From contig JASEIE010000053.1 of assembly GCA_030024065.1 (NCBI GenBank), positions 1-14,486 on the forward strand: a DNA stretch of 14,486 nucleotides, written 5' to 3'. The position numbers and the translations under genes were made by a program. Each line of letters opens with the position of its first letter. Within the stretch, counting starts at the first letter, position 1. The notes beneath the pieces were generated by a model. The model did no database searches. It worked only from the letters and a program-made list of their open reading frames with translations, and had not been told where the DNA came from. Shown one piece after another: positions 7,070-14,337 of the stretch. Origin of the DNA: Thermodesulfobacteriota bacterium (lineage in GTDB: Bacteria; Desulfobacterota; BSN033; UBA1163).

Positions 7070-8569
7070 ATGATGGAGATTCTTCACAACGTGATCTATG
7101 GTTTCGGCGTTGCGCTTCAGCCTGTCCATCTCATGTACTGTTTCTTTGGGGTCCTTATCGGGACTCTGGTCGGTGTCTTGCCTGGCCTGGGACCCGCAGC
7201 GGCCATTGCTCTGCTTCTCCCTGCCACCTTCAAAGTCACTCCTGTGGCGGCCACCATCATGCTTGCCGGGATCTATTATGGGGCGATGTATGGAGGATCA
7301 ACCACGTCCATCCTCGTGAACATCCCCGGTGAGGCAGCCTCCGTCGTTACCTGCCTCGATGGATATCAAATGGCACGCAAAGGGAGAGCAGGGCCAGCCC
7401 TGGGGATTGCGGCTTTTGGCTCCTTTATTGCCGGGACGTTTGCCGTCATTGCCCTCACCTTTGTGGGGCCTCTTCTATCCAACTTAGCCATTGCCTTTGG
7501 ACCGCCGGAATTCTTCTCATTGATGATCGTTGGAATCACCGTCCTCACCTACTTGAGCAGCGGGTCCATGATCAAGGCCTTGATCATGGCTGGGGTTGGA
7601 TTGATTCTCAGCGGCGTTGGGATGGATACCATCAGCGGAAAATACCGATTTACATTCCGCATCCAGAGTCTATTGGACGGAATTGGAATCGTCCCTGTGG
7701 CCATGGGTCTTTTTGGAATCTCTGAAGTCCTCTTAAATCTGGAGACTGAAATCAAACGAGACATTCTGGCCTCCCGGTTAAAAAATCTCTTTCCATCCCT
7801 TAAGGACTGGCTTGAATCGATAGGGTCCATTGTCCGGGGCTCCATTCTCGGCTTCTTCCTCGGAATCATTCCCGGAGGTGGTGCGGTAGTCGCCTCCTTT
7901 GCCTCCTATGCCATTGAGAAGAAGGTCTCAAAGCATCCCGAGGAGTTTGGAAAAGGGGCCATCCAGGGAGTGGCTGGCCCTGAGGCTGCAAACAATGCAG
8001 GTGCAGGAGGGTCCTTTATCCCCCTTCTCACACTGGGAATACCTGCAAATCCTGTTATGGCCATCCTCATGGGAGCCCTCATGATCCATGGATTGGCGCC
8101 TGGACCTCTCCTCATGACAAAAAATCCTGATCTATTCTGGGGAACAATTGTGAGCATGTACATTGGAAACGGAATGCTCCTCATCCTGAACCTTCCGCTC
8201 ATCCCTCTATGGGTGAAGGTCCTCAAGGTTCCCTATTACCTCCTCTATCCTCTGATCCTGCTCTTCTGTCTCATCGGAGCCTACAGCCTGGAAAACAGCA
8301 CTTCCAATATTCTCATCATGCTTATTTTTGGGATCTTAGGATTCCTGATGAAGAAGTTTCGATACGATGGAGCCCCCATGATCCTTGCCCTGGTTCTAGG
8401 TCAGAAGCTTGAAACATCTTTCCGCCGATCACTGATCATGTCTCATGGGGATTTCTCCATCTTTGTCTCCCGGCCCATCTCCCTCGCCTTCCTGATCACT
8501 GCGGTTTTGCTTTTGATCATTCCCATCATCACACAGCGAAAGAAGCTCTCCACTCTGAGGGGGGATTGA
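7070..8569 (+). CDS. tctA: Tripartite tricarboxylate transporter large permease subunit (TctA)
   Basis: The main channel subunit of the TTT system, 499 residues, inner membrane, about 10-12 hydrophobic segments. The highly conserved N-terminal region is present: GTLVGVLPGLGPAAAIALLLP (31-51), YYGAMYGGSTTSILVNIPGE (69-88) and LDGYQMARKGRAGPALGI (96-113). The second repeat half has FLGIIPGGGAVVASF (263-277) and GVAGPEAANNAGAGGSFIPL (300-319). With tctC and tctB the transporter is complete. AAGGA at 7058-7062 with 7 nt supports ATG 7070; ATG 7073 is also possible. Four bases separate its stop from the truncated dehydrogenase that follows. Confidence 0.97.
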   Translation: MMEILHNVIYGFGVALQPVHLMYCFFGVLIGTLVGVLPGLGPAAAIALLLPATFKVTPVAATIMLAGIYYGAMYGGSTTSILVNIPGEAASVVTCLDGYQMARKGRAGPALGIAAFGSFIAGTFAVIALTFVGPLLSNLAIAFGPPEFFSLMIVGITVLTYLSSGSMIKALIMAGVGLILSGVGMDTISGKYRFTFRIQSLLDGIGIVPVAMGLFGISEVLLNLETEIKRDILASRLKNLFPSLKDWLESIGSIVRGSILGFFLGIIPGGGAVVASFASYAIEKKVSKHPEEFGKGAIQGVAGPEAANNAGAGGSFIPLLTLGIPANPVMAILMGALMIHGLAPGPLLMTKNPDLFWGTIVSMYIGNGMLLILNLPLIPLWVKVLKVPYYLLYPLILLFCLIGAYSLENSTSNILIMLIFGILGFLMKKFRYDGAPMILALVLGQKLETSFRRSLIMSHGDFSIFVSRPISLAFLITAVLLLIIPIITQRKKLSTLRGD

Positions 8570-8573
8570 GCCC

Positions 8574-8816
8574 ATGAATCTCATCATCCTCAACTCCTCC
8601 GCGGCAGATTACAAGAAAGCTCTGGAATCCGGCTTCCCTGACCTCACAATTTATCCAGCCACAAAGGAAGAGGGAATTGGAAGCTTTATTGAAAAAGCAG
8701 AAATCCTTCTCACCAACCGGACTCCAGATGGCCTGATCAAAAAAGCGTTAAAAATCCAATGGATTCAGGTTATGACCACTGGTTTGGATTACATGGTTAA
8801 TTTTTCTCTGAGATAA
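8574..8816 (+). pseudogene. Truncated D-isomer-specific 2-hydroxyacid dehydrogenase (N-terminal stump)
   Basis: Eighty residues resembling only the N-terminal substrate-domain start of D-2-hydroxyacid dehydrogenases: MNLIILNSSA, then AEILLTNRTPDGLIKKALKIQWIQVMTTGLDYM. The last block matches the family's usual LKWIQ...TGVDY stretch. Complete members are roughly 310-330 residues and need the central NAD-binding Rossmann domain and the Arg/Glu/His catalytic set, all absent here. The frame ends at TAA 8814-8816 after NFSLR. I looked at the next bases in the other frames and saw no continuation, so this is a real truncation, not a simple frameshift. It begins 4 bp after tctA with a GA-rich site upstream, so the complete gene was probably once the last enzyme of the operon. 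It marks the boundary with the second module. Confidence 0.75.
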
Positions 8817-8838
8817 ATGACAAGAGCGTAAAAAAGGC

Positions 8839-8866
8839 TTGACAATCCTTTTTTTGGTGGTAAAAA
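8839..8866 (+). promoter_or_regulatory. Candidate promoter for the second TRAP operon
   Basis: A perfect TTGACA -35 box (8839-8844) is followed after 16 bp by TAAAAA (8861-8866), a 4-of-6 match to the -10 consensus. Transcription would start near 8873, immediately before or within the duplicated operator-like block. That places the block where a bound repressor would obstruct the polymerase. No other comparable promoter was seen in the 234-bp gap 8817-9050. Confidence 0.45.
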
Positions 8867-8871
8867 CCTAG

Positions 8872-8911
8872 TAATAACGATATACGGGAAAAAGTAACGC
8901 TATGCGTGACA
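8872..8911 (+). promoter_or_regulatory. Duplicated operator-like block upstream of dctP2 (copy 1), likely IclR site
   Basis: Forty bases that match 12034-12073 at 34 positions; the last 25 (8887-8911) differ at one base only. The core, GTAACGC (8894-8900), TAT, GCGTGAC (8904-8910), is a 7-3-7 inverted repeat with one mismatch between arms. The one base that differs between copies in the 25-bp part falls in the 3-nt centre. Similarity stops just after the core. A dyad kept in front of dctP2 and at the iclR start is what an operator of the local IclR protein would look like. An alternative is that it is only the relic 5' end of an old iclR copy: ATG 8902 would read MRDSFDSKQMSLTE and stop. Confidence 0.55.
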
Positions 8912-9003
8912 GCTTTGACAGCAAACAAATGTCGTTAACAGAATAGGGTCAGCCTTATTTCAGGGATGTATCATGAATGTTTCACAAGGTGTTGTATAAG
9001 AGT

Positions 9004-9014
9004 AACCTAAGGTT
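9004..9014 (+). promoter_or_regulatory. Small perfect palindrome in the dctP2 leader
   Basis: AACCT-A-AGGTT is a perfect 11-bp inverted repeat 37 bp before the dctP2 start, 24 bp before its GGAGG. It could be a second protein-binding site or a minor hairpin. The partial motif ACCTAAA recurs just downstream (9023-9029). Evidence is symmetry alone. Confidence 0.25.
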
Positions 9015-9050
9015 TAAGGAGACCTAAATTTTAATGAGGAGGTAAATCAA

Positions 9051-10064
9051 ATGAAAAAGCTTCTCGTTTCTCAAGTCTCTGCGGTCCTATTTGTCGCTTT
9101 GCTGGTTCTGGGGCTCGCCTGTCCCGTCCCAGCCCAATCAGTCAAAGCCCGGGAATTGACTTTAAGTACCTACACCCCTTCCACACATCATGTTGCCAAA
9201 GTGCTGACTGACTTTGGCAACGAATTGGAGAAAGCTACCGGCGGTCAAATTAAAATTGTCTTATACCCCAGTGGAACTCTGACCAAAGCAGAGCTAATTC
9301 TGGACGGCGTAATCAAAGGTATCTCCGACTTTGGTTTTTCTGTCAATGGTTACAACCCAGGGCGTTTACCCCTTATGGAAGTTACTGACCTGCCGATAGC
9401 GGTTGCTACATCAGAAAAGATGAGCCAGGTCTGTCTGGCATTGTATAAGAAGTTCCAGCCAAAAGAGTTCAGCCAACTGAAGGTGCTGAGTTTTCTTAAC
9501 ATGGCAGGTTCCGGCATCAGCAGCAACAAGCCGATCAATAAATTTGCCGACATGGCCGGGCAGCTAATACGATGCACTGGAGCCGATGTTGAACTGGTCA
9601 AAACCTTAGGAGCTACTCCAGTAGCAATGCCAATAAGTCAAGCTTATGAAGCGCTCCAAAGAGGTGTTGCTGATGGTAATCTTGGCGACTTTGCTTCTCT
9701 AATGAGCTATAAATTAGGTGAAGTAGTTAAAATTCATGTAGAGTACTTCTTTCGCAATACTACCTGCTGGTACGGCATGAACCTCAAGACGTATGATAGC
9801 CTTACTCCTGCTCAGCAGAAAATCATTACCGACCTGGGTGAAAAATATACGACAATCCTGGGACAGAGCCGTGATGCAGAAAACAAAAAGGCACGTGAGT
9901 ATCTTACCGGCTTGGGTAACAAGCTTGTCAAACTCCCAGTCGAAGAGGAGCAGAAATGGGCAGCTGCACTGCTTTCTCTGTACGATAAATATTTAAAAGA
10001 TAAGACCGCTAAGGGCCTTCCTGCTAAAGAAGCCCTGGACTTCGTATTAGCAGCGGTAAAATAG
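9051..10064 (+). CDS. dctP: TRAP transporter solute-binding protein (DctP family), system 2
   Basis: Periplasmic TRAP binding protein of 337 residues. MKKLLVSQ plus a hydrophobic core gives a Sec signal peptide, cleaved probably after VPA (residue 28). Mature blocks include ELTLSTYTPSTHHVAK, GGQIKIVLYPSGTLTKA (64-80), FADMAGQLIRCTGADV (165-180) and MPISQAYEALQRGVADGN (193-210). Arg174 in QLIRCTG corresponds to the conserved ligand-binding arginine. It differs strongly from the system 1 binding protein, so the two systems should take different substrates. GGAGG 9038-9042 with an 8-nt spacer fixes ATG 9051. A stable hairpin follows the gene, as often seen after binding-protein genes that need more mRNA than their permeases. 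Control is likely by the IclR-type site upstream. Confidence 0.95.
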   Translation: MKKLLVSQVSAVLFVALLVLGLACPVPAQSVKARELTLSTYTPSTHHVAKVLTDFGNELEKATGGQIKIVLYPSGTLTKAELILDGVIKGISDFGFSVNGYNPGRLPLMEVTDLPIAVATSEKMSQVCLALYKKFQPKEFSQLKVLSFLNMAGSGISSNKPINKFADMAGQLIRCTGADVELVKTLGATPVAMPISQAYEALQRGVADGNLGDFASLMSYKLGEVVKIHVEYFFRNTTCWYGMNLKTYDSLTPAQQKIITDLGEKYTTILGQSRDAENKKAREYLTGLGNKLVKLPVEEEQKWAAALLSLYDKYLKDKTAKGLPAKEALDFVLAAVK

Positions 10065-10099
10065 AAACCCAGATACAACTAACACGGTTTTTACTTGTC

Positions 10100-10141
10100 G
10101 AGGCTGAACAAGGGGGCCGGAAATACCTCTTGTTCAGTCTC
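10100..10141 (+). other. Intercistronic hairpin between dctP2 and dctQ2
   Basis: Arms 10100-10112 and 10129-10141 pair over 13 bp with a single G-T pair (core CTGAACAAG with CTTGTTCAG), around a 16-nt loop. There is no T run after it, so it should not terminate efficiently. It fits a structure that protects upstream dctP2 mRNA from 3' decay or partly attenuates read-through, giving binding protein in excess over permease. It ends 5 bp before the dctQ2 ribosome binding site. Confidence 0.6.
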
Positions 10142-10160
10142 TATATGGAGGTATGAGGCA

Positions 10161-10664
10161 ATGAGATTGTTAGGTGTGAGGTGGACTATATTGAGTAGCG
10201 TCCACTCTTTAATGAAGGTAATAAATTGGATTGGATATGTAACACTCTCTGGTATGGTACTGGTTACTACTGCAAATGTTTTTGGACGTTACATTCTTAA
10301 AAAACCTCTATTAGGAGAATTTGACATGGTTGAGTTAGGCTTGGCTACCTTGGGAGGTATCGCCATGTTTCTTGCCGCCACTCAACGTCGCCACGTCAGT
10401 GTTGAGGTGCTTCTTGTCCGGTTTTCAAGGCGTACTCAGATAATCCTGGGGTGTATCGCCTCATTCCTGGGATTTTTAACCTGGGCTCTGTTAGCTTACC
10501 TGGTCTTTCTGGATGGGTTAGATAAGCTGGAGAACCGTAGCAGTACTGCTACTCTACTTATCCCCCAGGGCCCGTTTGAGATTATACTATCTATTTTAAT
10601 TTTTTTATTTGGCCTGACATTGCTGATACAAGTATTCAGTCCTGAAGGATCCGAAGAAAAGTAG
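10161..10664 (+). CDS. dctQ: TRAP transporter small permease (DctQ family), system 2
   Basis: A 167-residue inner-membrane subunit with four hydrophobic segments (about 23-41, 57-74, 93-115, 137-157). The DctQ signature appears as ANVFGRYILKKPLLGEFDMVELGLATLGG in 38-66, followed by RRHVSVEVL. ATG 10161 is chosen because GGAGGT (10147-10152) stands 8 nt upstream. An in-frame TTG at 10095 would add 22 residues with no ribosome binding site, and would place the strong hairpin inside the coding region. dctM2 follows 17 bp after the stop. Confidence 0.92.
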   Translation: MRLLGVRWTILSSVHSLMKVINWIGYVTLSGMVLVTTANVFGRYILKKPLLGEFDMVELGLATLGGIAMFLAATQRRHVSVEVLLVRFSRRTQIILGCIASFLGFLTWALLAYLVFLDGLDKLENRSSTATLLIPQGPFEIILSILIFLFGLTLLIQVFSPEGSEEK

Positions 10665-10681
10665 GAGGGAGGTCCACGGTC

Positions 10682-11989
10682 ATGAGCCCTGAATTAGTGG
10701 GTGCGATCGGATTGGGTGTCATGTTAATCTTAATGTTTTTAGGAGTACACATTGCGGTAACCCTTGCTCTGGTGGGTATTGCTGGTTACGCTGTGATACA
10801 AGGTGTTGATAAAGCTTTCATTATGGCGGGAATGATGCCCTTTCACGCCCTCTCCTCATACACCATGGCTCTTTTCCCCATATACCTGCTTTTGGGTGAA
10901 TTCGCCGATATTTCAGGAATGATGGAGGATTCTTTCCGGGGGGCAAATGTCTTGGTGGGGCATCAGAGGGGTGGCCTGGCAATGGCGAGCATTTTTGGAG
11001 GTGGTTTTTTCGCTGCTGTTAGTGGCTCAAGTACTGCTTGTTCCGCCCTTATAACCAAACTGGCTTTACCGGGCTTGCTGAAGCATAATTACCATCCCAA
11101 GCTGGCTACAGGCGCACTTTCTGCAGCCGGTACGCTGAGCAACCTTATTCCACCTTCTATCGGCCTTGTTATCTACGCAATCCTGAGTGAAACTTCTTTG
11201 GGTAAATTGTTTCTCGCCACATTCTTACCAGGAGTTCTCCTCACACTTATGTTCATGATTCAAATTCACATCCAGTGCAGGTTAAATCCTTCTCTGGGCC
11301 CCCCGGGAGGCCACACCTCCTTAAAACAAAAAATATTTGCTTTAAAAGACATCGCTCCCACGGCGATATTGTTCATAATAGTGATGGGCGGCATCTGGTT
11401 CGGGGTTTATACTGCTAACGAAGCTGGCGCTATCGGTGCCGTCGGTGCCTTTCTTTACGCCCTTCATAGAAAAAGGATAAATGGACAGACCCTGACTAAG
11501 GTATTTAAGACCTCTCTTTCTATCGCCGGCATGATTTTTGCGGTCATCATCTCTGCCGAGATTTTCAGCAATTTCATAGTAATTTCCGGGTTATCCAATG
11601 CTTTAGCCAGCTGGGTCGGTGGTCTCAATATTCCACCCGTCGGCGTAGTCATTTGCATTATGTTAGTCTATATCTTTATAGGGACTGCCATGGATACCTT
11701 AACCATGATATTGGTTACCATCCCCTTTTTTGTCCCTTTAATGAGTCATCTGGGGGTTGACCTCATATGGTTCGGAATCCTTGTTGTCATTCAAATGGAG
11801 CTTTCGCAAATCACGCCGCCGGTAGGTCTTAATCTCTTTGTTGTCGCTGGTATGGCGAAGGAAAAGAATATATCGATGGGCACTGTATTCAGTGGTGCGT
11901 GGCCGTTTTGTTATACCATGGTGATATTCAATGCTTTGATAATAGCTTTTCCCAAAATCGCCATGTTTCTGCCCAGTTTAATGAAGTGA
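10682..11989 (+). CDS. dctM: TRAP transporter large permease (DctM family), system 2
   Basis: A 435-residue inner-membrane channel subunit with about 12 hydrophobic segments. Family blocks: FFAAVSGSSTACSALI (109-124), SAAGTLSNLIPPSIGLVIYA (147-166), TANEAGAIGAVGAFLYA and ITPPVGLNLFVVAGMA near the C terminus. GGAGG at 10668-10672 with a 9-nt spacer supports ATG 10682. In the first signature the common PAEAAALG of system 1 is replaced by STACSALI, another sign that the two TRAP systems come from different branches. It ends 74 bp before iclR. That gap holds only a 5-bp stem (AGATG-CT-CATCT, about 12023-12034) with no T run, so iclR may be partly co-transcribed. Confidence 0.95.
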   Translation: MSPELVGAIGLGVMLILMFLGVHIAVTLALVGIAGYAVIQGVDKAFIMAGMMPFHALSSYTMALFPIYLLLGEFADISGMMEDSFRGANVLVGHQRGGLAMASIFGGGFFAAVSGSSTACSALITKLALPGLLKHNYHPKLATGALSAAGTLSNLIPPSIGLVIYAILSETSLGKLFLATFLPGVLLTLMFMIQIHIQCRLNPSLGPPGGHTSLKQKIFALKDIAPTAILFIIVMGGIWFGVYTANEAGAIGAVGAFLYALHRKRINGQTLTKVFKTSLSIAGMIFAVIISAEIFSNFIVISGLSNALASWVGGLNIPPVGVVICIMLVYIFIGTAMDTLTMILVTIPFFVPLMSHLGVDLIWFGILVVIQMELSQITPPVGLNLFVVAGMAKEKNISMGTVFSGAWPFCYTMVIFNALIIAFPKIAMFLPSLMK

Positions 11990-12033
11990 TGGGATAAGAG
12001 AATTTTTGCTTCACAGAGAAAAGATGCTCATCT

Positions 12034-12073
12034 TAATAACAACTTTCAGGAAAAAGTAACGCGATGCGTGACA
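12034..12073 (+). promoter_or_regulatory. Duplicated operator-like block across the iclR start codon (copy 2)
   Basis: Second copy of the 40-bp block at 8872-8911. The dyad core is GTAACGC (12056-12062), GAT, GCGTGAC (12066-12072), and the iclR ATG (12064-12066) lies in its centre. A protein bound here would block both initiation and early elongation, so negative autoregulation is the natural reading. IclR-family proteins commonly regulate their own gene and a neighbouring catabolic or transport operon, which agrees with the two positions found. No third full copy was seen in the window. Confidence 0.55.
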
Positions 12074-12849
12074 AAAATTCCATTCAATCTCTGGCCCGTG
12101 GTCTGAATATTCTTGAATTGGTGGCTGGGGCATCTCAACCTGTAACCCTAACGGAAATTGCAAACCAGGCTCACTTGACTAAGACAACCTCCCAACGTTT
12201 TCTGAACACTCTATGTTCTTTGGGTTATCTGCGCCGAGGGGACAATAAAAGCTACGTTTTGAATACCAGGGTTCTTTCTTTGGCATACAGCTTCCTGAAT
12301 ACATCAAGTTTAGTCAACACCGCGAAGCCTTACCTCGATGAACTATCATCTGAACTTGGCAGAACGGTTAACTTAGCGGTTCTGGAATATATTCATACGC
12401 TCTGTTTATACCGGAGAGAAGTTAGAAGATTCATGAAATTTGACATTGGGCCTGGATCTAAGCTTCCCTGTTATGCCGCCTCTTTAGGCAAGGTGTTATT
12501 GGCTGGTTTAAGCAATGAAGAGTTTAATAAACGCCTTGGCAAGATTGAATTTTACCCGATCACCCCGAAGACGATTTTATCAAAGAAAAAGCTCAGGCAA
12601 GAGATCATAGAAACCAGGAAGAGAGGGTACGGGATCTGTGATCAGGAACTTTCTCTGGATATGTATTCTATTGCCGTCCCTCTGCTCGATAACCGGGGAG
12701 AAGTAGTTGCAGCGATCAATGTCTCTATGGAATTTAGCTTCAGGGACAATCCGAATTTGGTGAGTACAATCAGATTATTAATGGAAAAGGGGAAGATGAT
12801 TTCCAACCGTTTAGGATATCATGGACCTTATCCATCTTATCCTCGGTGA
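12064..12849 (+). CDS. IclR-family transcriptional regulator
   Basis: A cytoplasmic DNA-binding regulator, 261 residues, typical length. The N-terminal winged helix-turn-helix covers about 5-70: SIQSLARGLNILELV, then VTLTEIANQAHLTKTTSQRFLNTLCSLGYLRR. The C-terminal effector domain covers about 85-250 with GSKLPCYAASLGKVLLA (131-147), RKRGYGICDQELSLDMYSIAVPL and EVVAAINVSME, the usual IclR small-molecule domain. The sequence resembles the PcaR/PcaU/PobR side of the family (aromatic or organic acid effectors), but that is a weak inference. The start codon lies inside a dyad that recurs upstream of dctP2, so it probably controls itself and the TRAP operon. The amidase follows 110 bp later and may be in the same regulon. 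Confidence 0.94.
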   Translation: MRDKNSIQSLARGLNILELVAGASQPVTLTEIANQAHLTKTTSQRFLNTLCSLGYLRRGDNKSYVLNTRVLSLAYSFLNTSSLVNTAKPYLDELSSELGRTVNLAVLEYIHTLCLYRREVRRFMKFDIGPGSKLPCYAASLGKVLLAGLSNEEFNKRLGKIEFYPITPKTILSKKKLRQEIIETRKRGYGICDQELSLDMYSIAVPLLDNRGEVVAAINVSMEFSFRDNPNLVSTIRLLMEKGKMISNRLGYHGPYPSYPR

Positions 12850-12962
12850 CTGCATCTTCGCTGTATCGTAATGCTATTTTACTGTTATTCACACCCCAGA
12901 GAACAACATTTTTTCATAGTTTAATGTAGTAGTAACCAAAGAGAGAAGAAAGGAGACAGGTG

Positions 12963-14075
12963 ATGACAGATTTGTATACCGCAGTTTGCATGCAGATGAA
13001 CAGGGTTGGCATAGACAACCGGAAGGAGATCAAGAAGGCAAACTTAGACCGATGCCTGGAACTATTTGGATATGCTGCATTAAGGATCAGTTTTCGAGAA
13101 TATGCCCCGCTAAAGCTCGTTATATTCCCTGAAGTATTCATGCAGGGGTGGAATGATAACCCTGCCCCTTACTCTAACATTTTCACTAAAGTGGCCAAAG
13201 ATATGGCCATCCAAATACCTGGGGAAGAGACCGACCTATTGTCCGAGCAAGCCAAAAAGTACAATACCTATATCGCTGGAAACGCCCATGAAGTCATACC
13301 GAAAATAAGTACTGAATTCGCTCTCAACTGCGCGTTTATTATCGATCCAAAAGGTGAGGTTATTTATAAGCGTCACAAGTATTGCCCCTACTTGCCATAT
13401 CATGGCCGCGATGACGTCAGCCCGCACGACATCTGGGACAAGTACATAGAAGTGATGGACGGTACCTATGGACGAAAAAAAGGAGATATTCTAAGCTGCA
13501 TGTTTCCTGTGATAGAGACCGATATCGGCAAATTGGGCTACCTTATCTGTAATGAGGCGTTCTATCCAGAACATGGTCGAGCATTGGGTATTCAGGGTTG
13601 CGAAGTGATGATACGTTCCAGTGGTATGGCTGAGCCAGATGGTTCTCCCCCTCAGCAGTTGTGGGAAATCTCAAATCGAGCGCATGCTGCGTTCAATATG
13701 ATGTATGTAGTAGCCTGCGCACCAGGCTACCTTTATGTCAAAGGCAATCCTCTTAATGCCTATCCGGGCCAGTCAATGATAGTGGACTTTCATGGCGCCA
13801 TATTACAGTTGGTGCCCTACCCTGGTGAGAGCATTACTGCCGGACAGATCAGTCTCGAGGCCTTGCGAAGGCGTAGGACTGACCCCAGGCAAAACTGGTT
13901 AACCCAGCTAAGGACTGAAGCTTACAAGGAAATGTACAAAAAACCAATATATCCCATCAACCTATATAAGGACCGATTACCTACTGATCAGGCAGAAAGG
14001 TCTCAAGTACAACCCATCCAGAGATTCCTCGAGGAGAGGATTTTCATACCCCCGCGACATGATGCGAATGGTTAA
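12963..14075 (+). CDS. Nitrilase-superfamily amidase (aliphatic amidase/formamidase-like)
   Basis: A cytoplasmic C-N hydrolase of 370 residues, expected to split an amide or carbamoyl bond through a Glu-Lys-Cys triad. Visible residues: Glu57 in VIFPEVFMQGW, Lys139 in KRHKYCPY and Cys196 in LGYLICNEAFYPE. The CxxxxYPE arrangement and RHKYCPY (compare YRKxxPW) are closer to aliphatic amidase and formamidase than to arylnitrilases or omega-amidases. A large insertion around 147-175 and a C-terminal extension after about 300 also suit the amidase branch. ATG 12963 has AGGAG at 12951-12955 with 7 nt; GTG 12960 directly before it is less well placed. No signal peptide. Next to IclR and TRAP system 2, it probably acts on the imported compound or a product of it. 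The exact substrate cannot be named. Confidence 0.88.
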   Translation: MTDLYTAVCMQMNRVGIDNRKEIKKANLDRCLELFGYAALRISFREYAPLKLVIFPEVFMQGWNDNPAPYSNIFTKVAKDMAIQIPGEETDLLSEQAKKYNTYIAGNAHEVIPKISTEFALNCAFIIDPKGEVIYKRHKYCPYLPYHGRDDVSPHDIWDKYIEVMDGTYGRKKGDILSCMFPVIETDIGKLGYLICNEAFYPEHGRALGIQGCEVMIRSSGMAEPDGSPPQQLWEISNRAHAAFNMMYVVACAPGYLYVKGNPLNAYPGQSMIVDFHGAILQLVPYPGESITAGQISLEALRRRRTDPRQNWLTQLRTEAYKEMYKKPIYPINLYKDRLPTDQAERSQVQPIQRFLEERIFIPPRHDANG

Positions 14076-14143
14076 TTAATTGAGACTGTTCAAGGCCCAT
14101 AACTTATTATATATCATAGTGTTACAAGTGCCAATTTTGGGAC

Positions 14144-14233
14144 TTATCCCCATTTTTGGCCTCAAAACTGGTAAAAATGGCATATTTTGGCAAAAGTTAT
14201 CCCCACTTTTTCTTAAAAGTTATCCCCACTTTT
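14144..14233 (+). repeat. TTATCCCCA repeat cluster (two perfect 19-bp direct repeats plus one core copy)
   Basis: AAAAGTTATCCCCACTTTT occurs exactly at 14192-14210 and 14215-14233, separated by 4 nt (period 23). A third copy of the nine-base core TTATCCCCA lies at 14144-14152. Between them, CCATTTTT (14150-14157) and AAAAATGG (14173-14180) form an 8-bp inverted repeat. Multiple same-direction copies of a site suggest binding of an oligomeric protein: a regulator, a transposase acting at an element end, or a replication initiator. No transposase or Rep gene is present in the window to decide between these. Confidence 0.7.
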
Positions 14234-14337
14234 AGGATGCTTTCCGCGTGCACATTTAAAAGAGCTGTTTTTCTGTATCTATTTGTCATCTTAGGTAGTT
14301 ACCTCTTGAGTTTTCTCCTATTTTTGGGTAGTGTGGG

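Noticed and set aside
8800..8870. Frameshift restoring the 2-hydroxyacid dehydrogenase
   Set aside because: The other two forward frames soon hit stops and show no Rossmann motif or family-like sequence, so truncation is the better explanation.
8902..8946. Small gene MRDSFDSKQMSLTE starting in the operator block
   Set aside because: Fourteen codons with no good ribosome binding site; it only looks like a gene because the duplicated block contains the iclR start codon.
10095..10160. N-terminal extension of DctQ2 from TTG 10095
   Set aside because: No ribosome binding site, a strong hairpin occupies the stretch, and ATG 10161 has GGAGGT at 8 nt.
12868..12877. A third IclR-type site before the amidase (GTAATGCTAT resembles the left half of the dyad)
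   Set aside because: Only a half-site with one mismatch; the right arm GCGTGAC is missing, so it is within chance in an AT-rich gap.
14144..14233. DnaA boxes and a replication origin
   Set aside because: The core TTATCCCCA misses the DnaA consensus TTATNCACA at one position in every copy, there is no dnaA, dnaN or rep gene, and the surroundings are catabolic genes. Kept only as an unexplained repeat.
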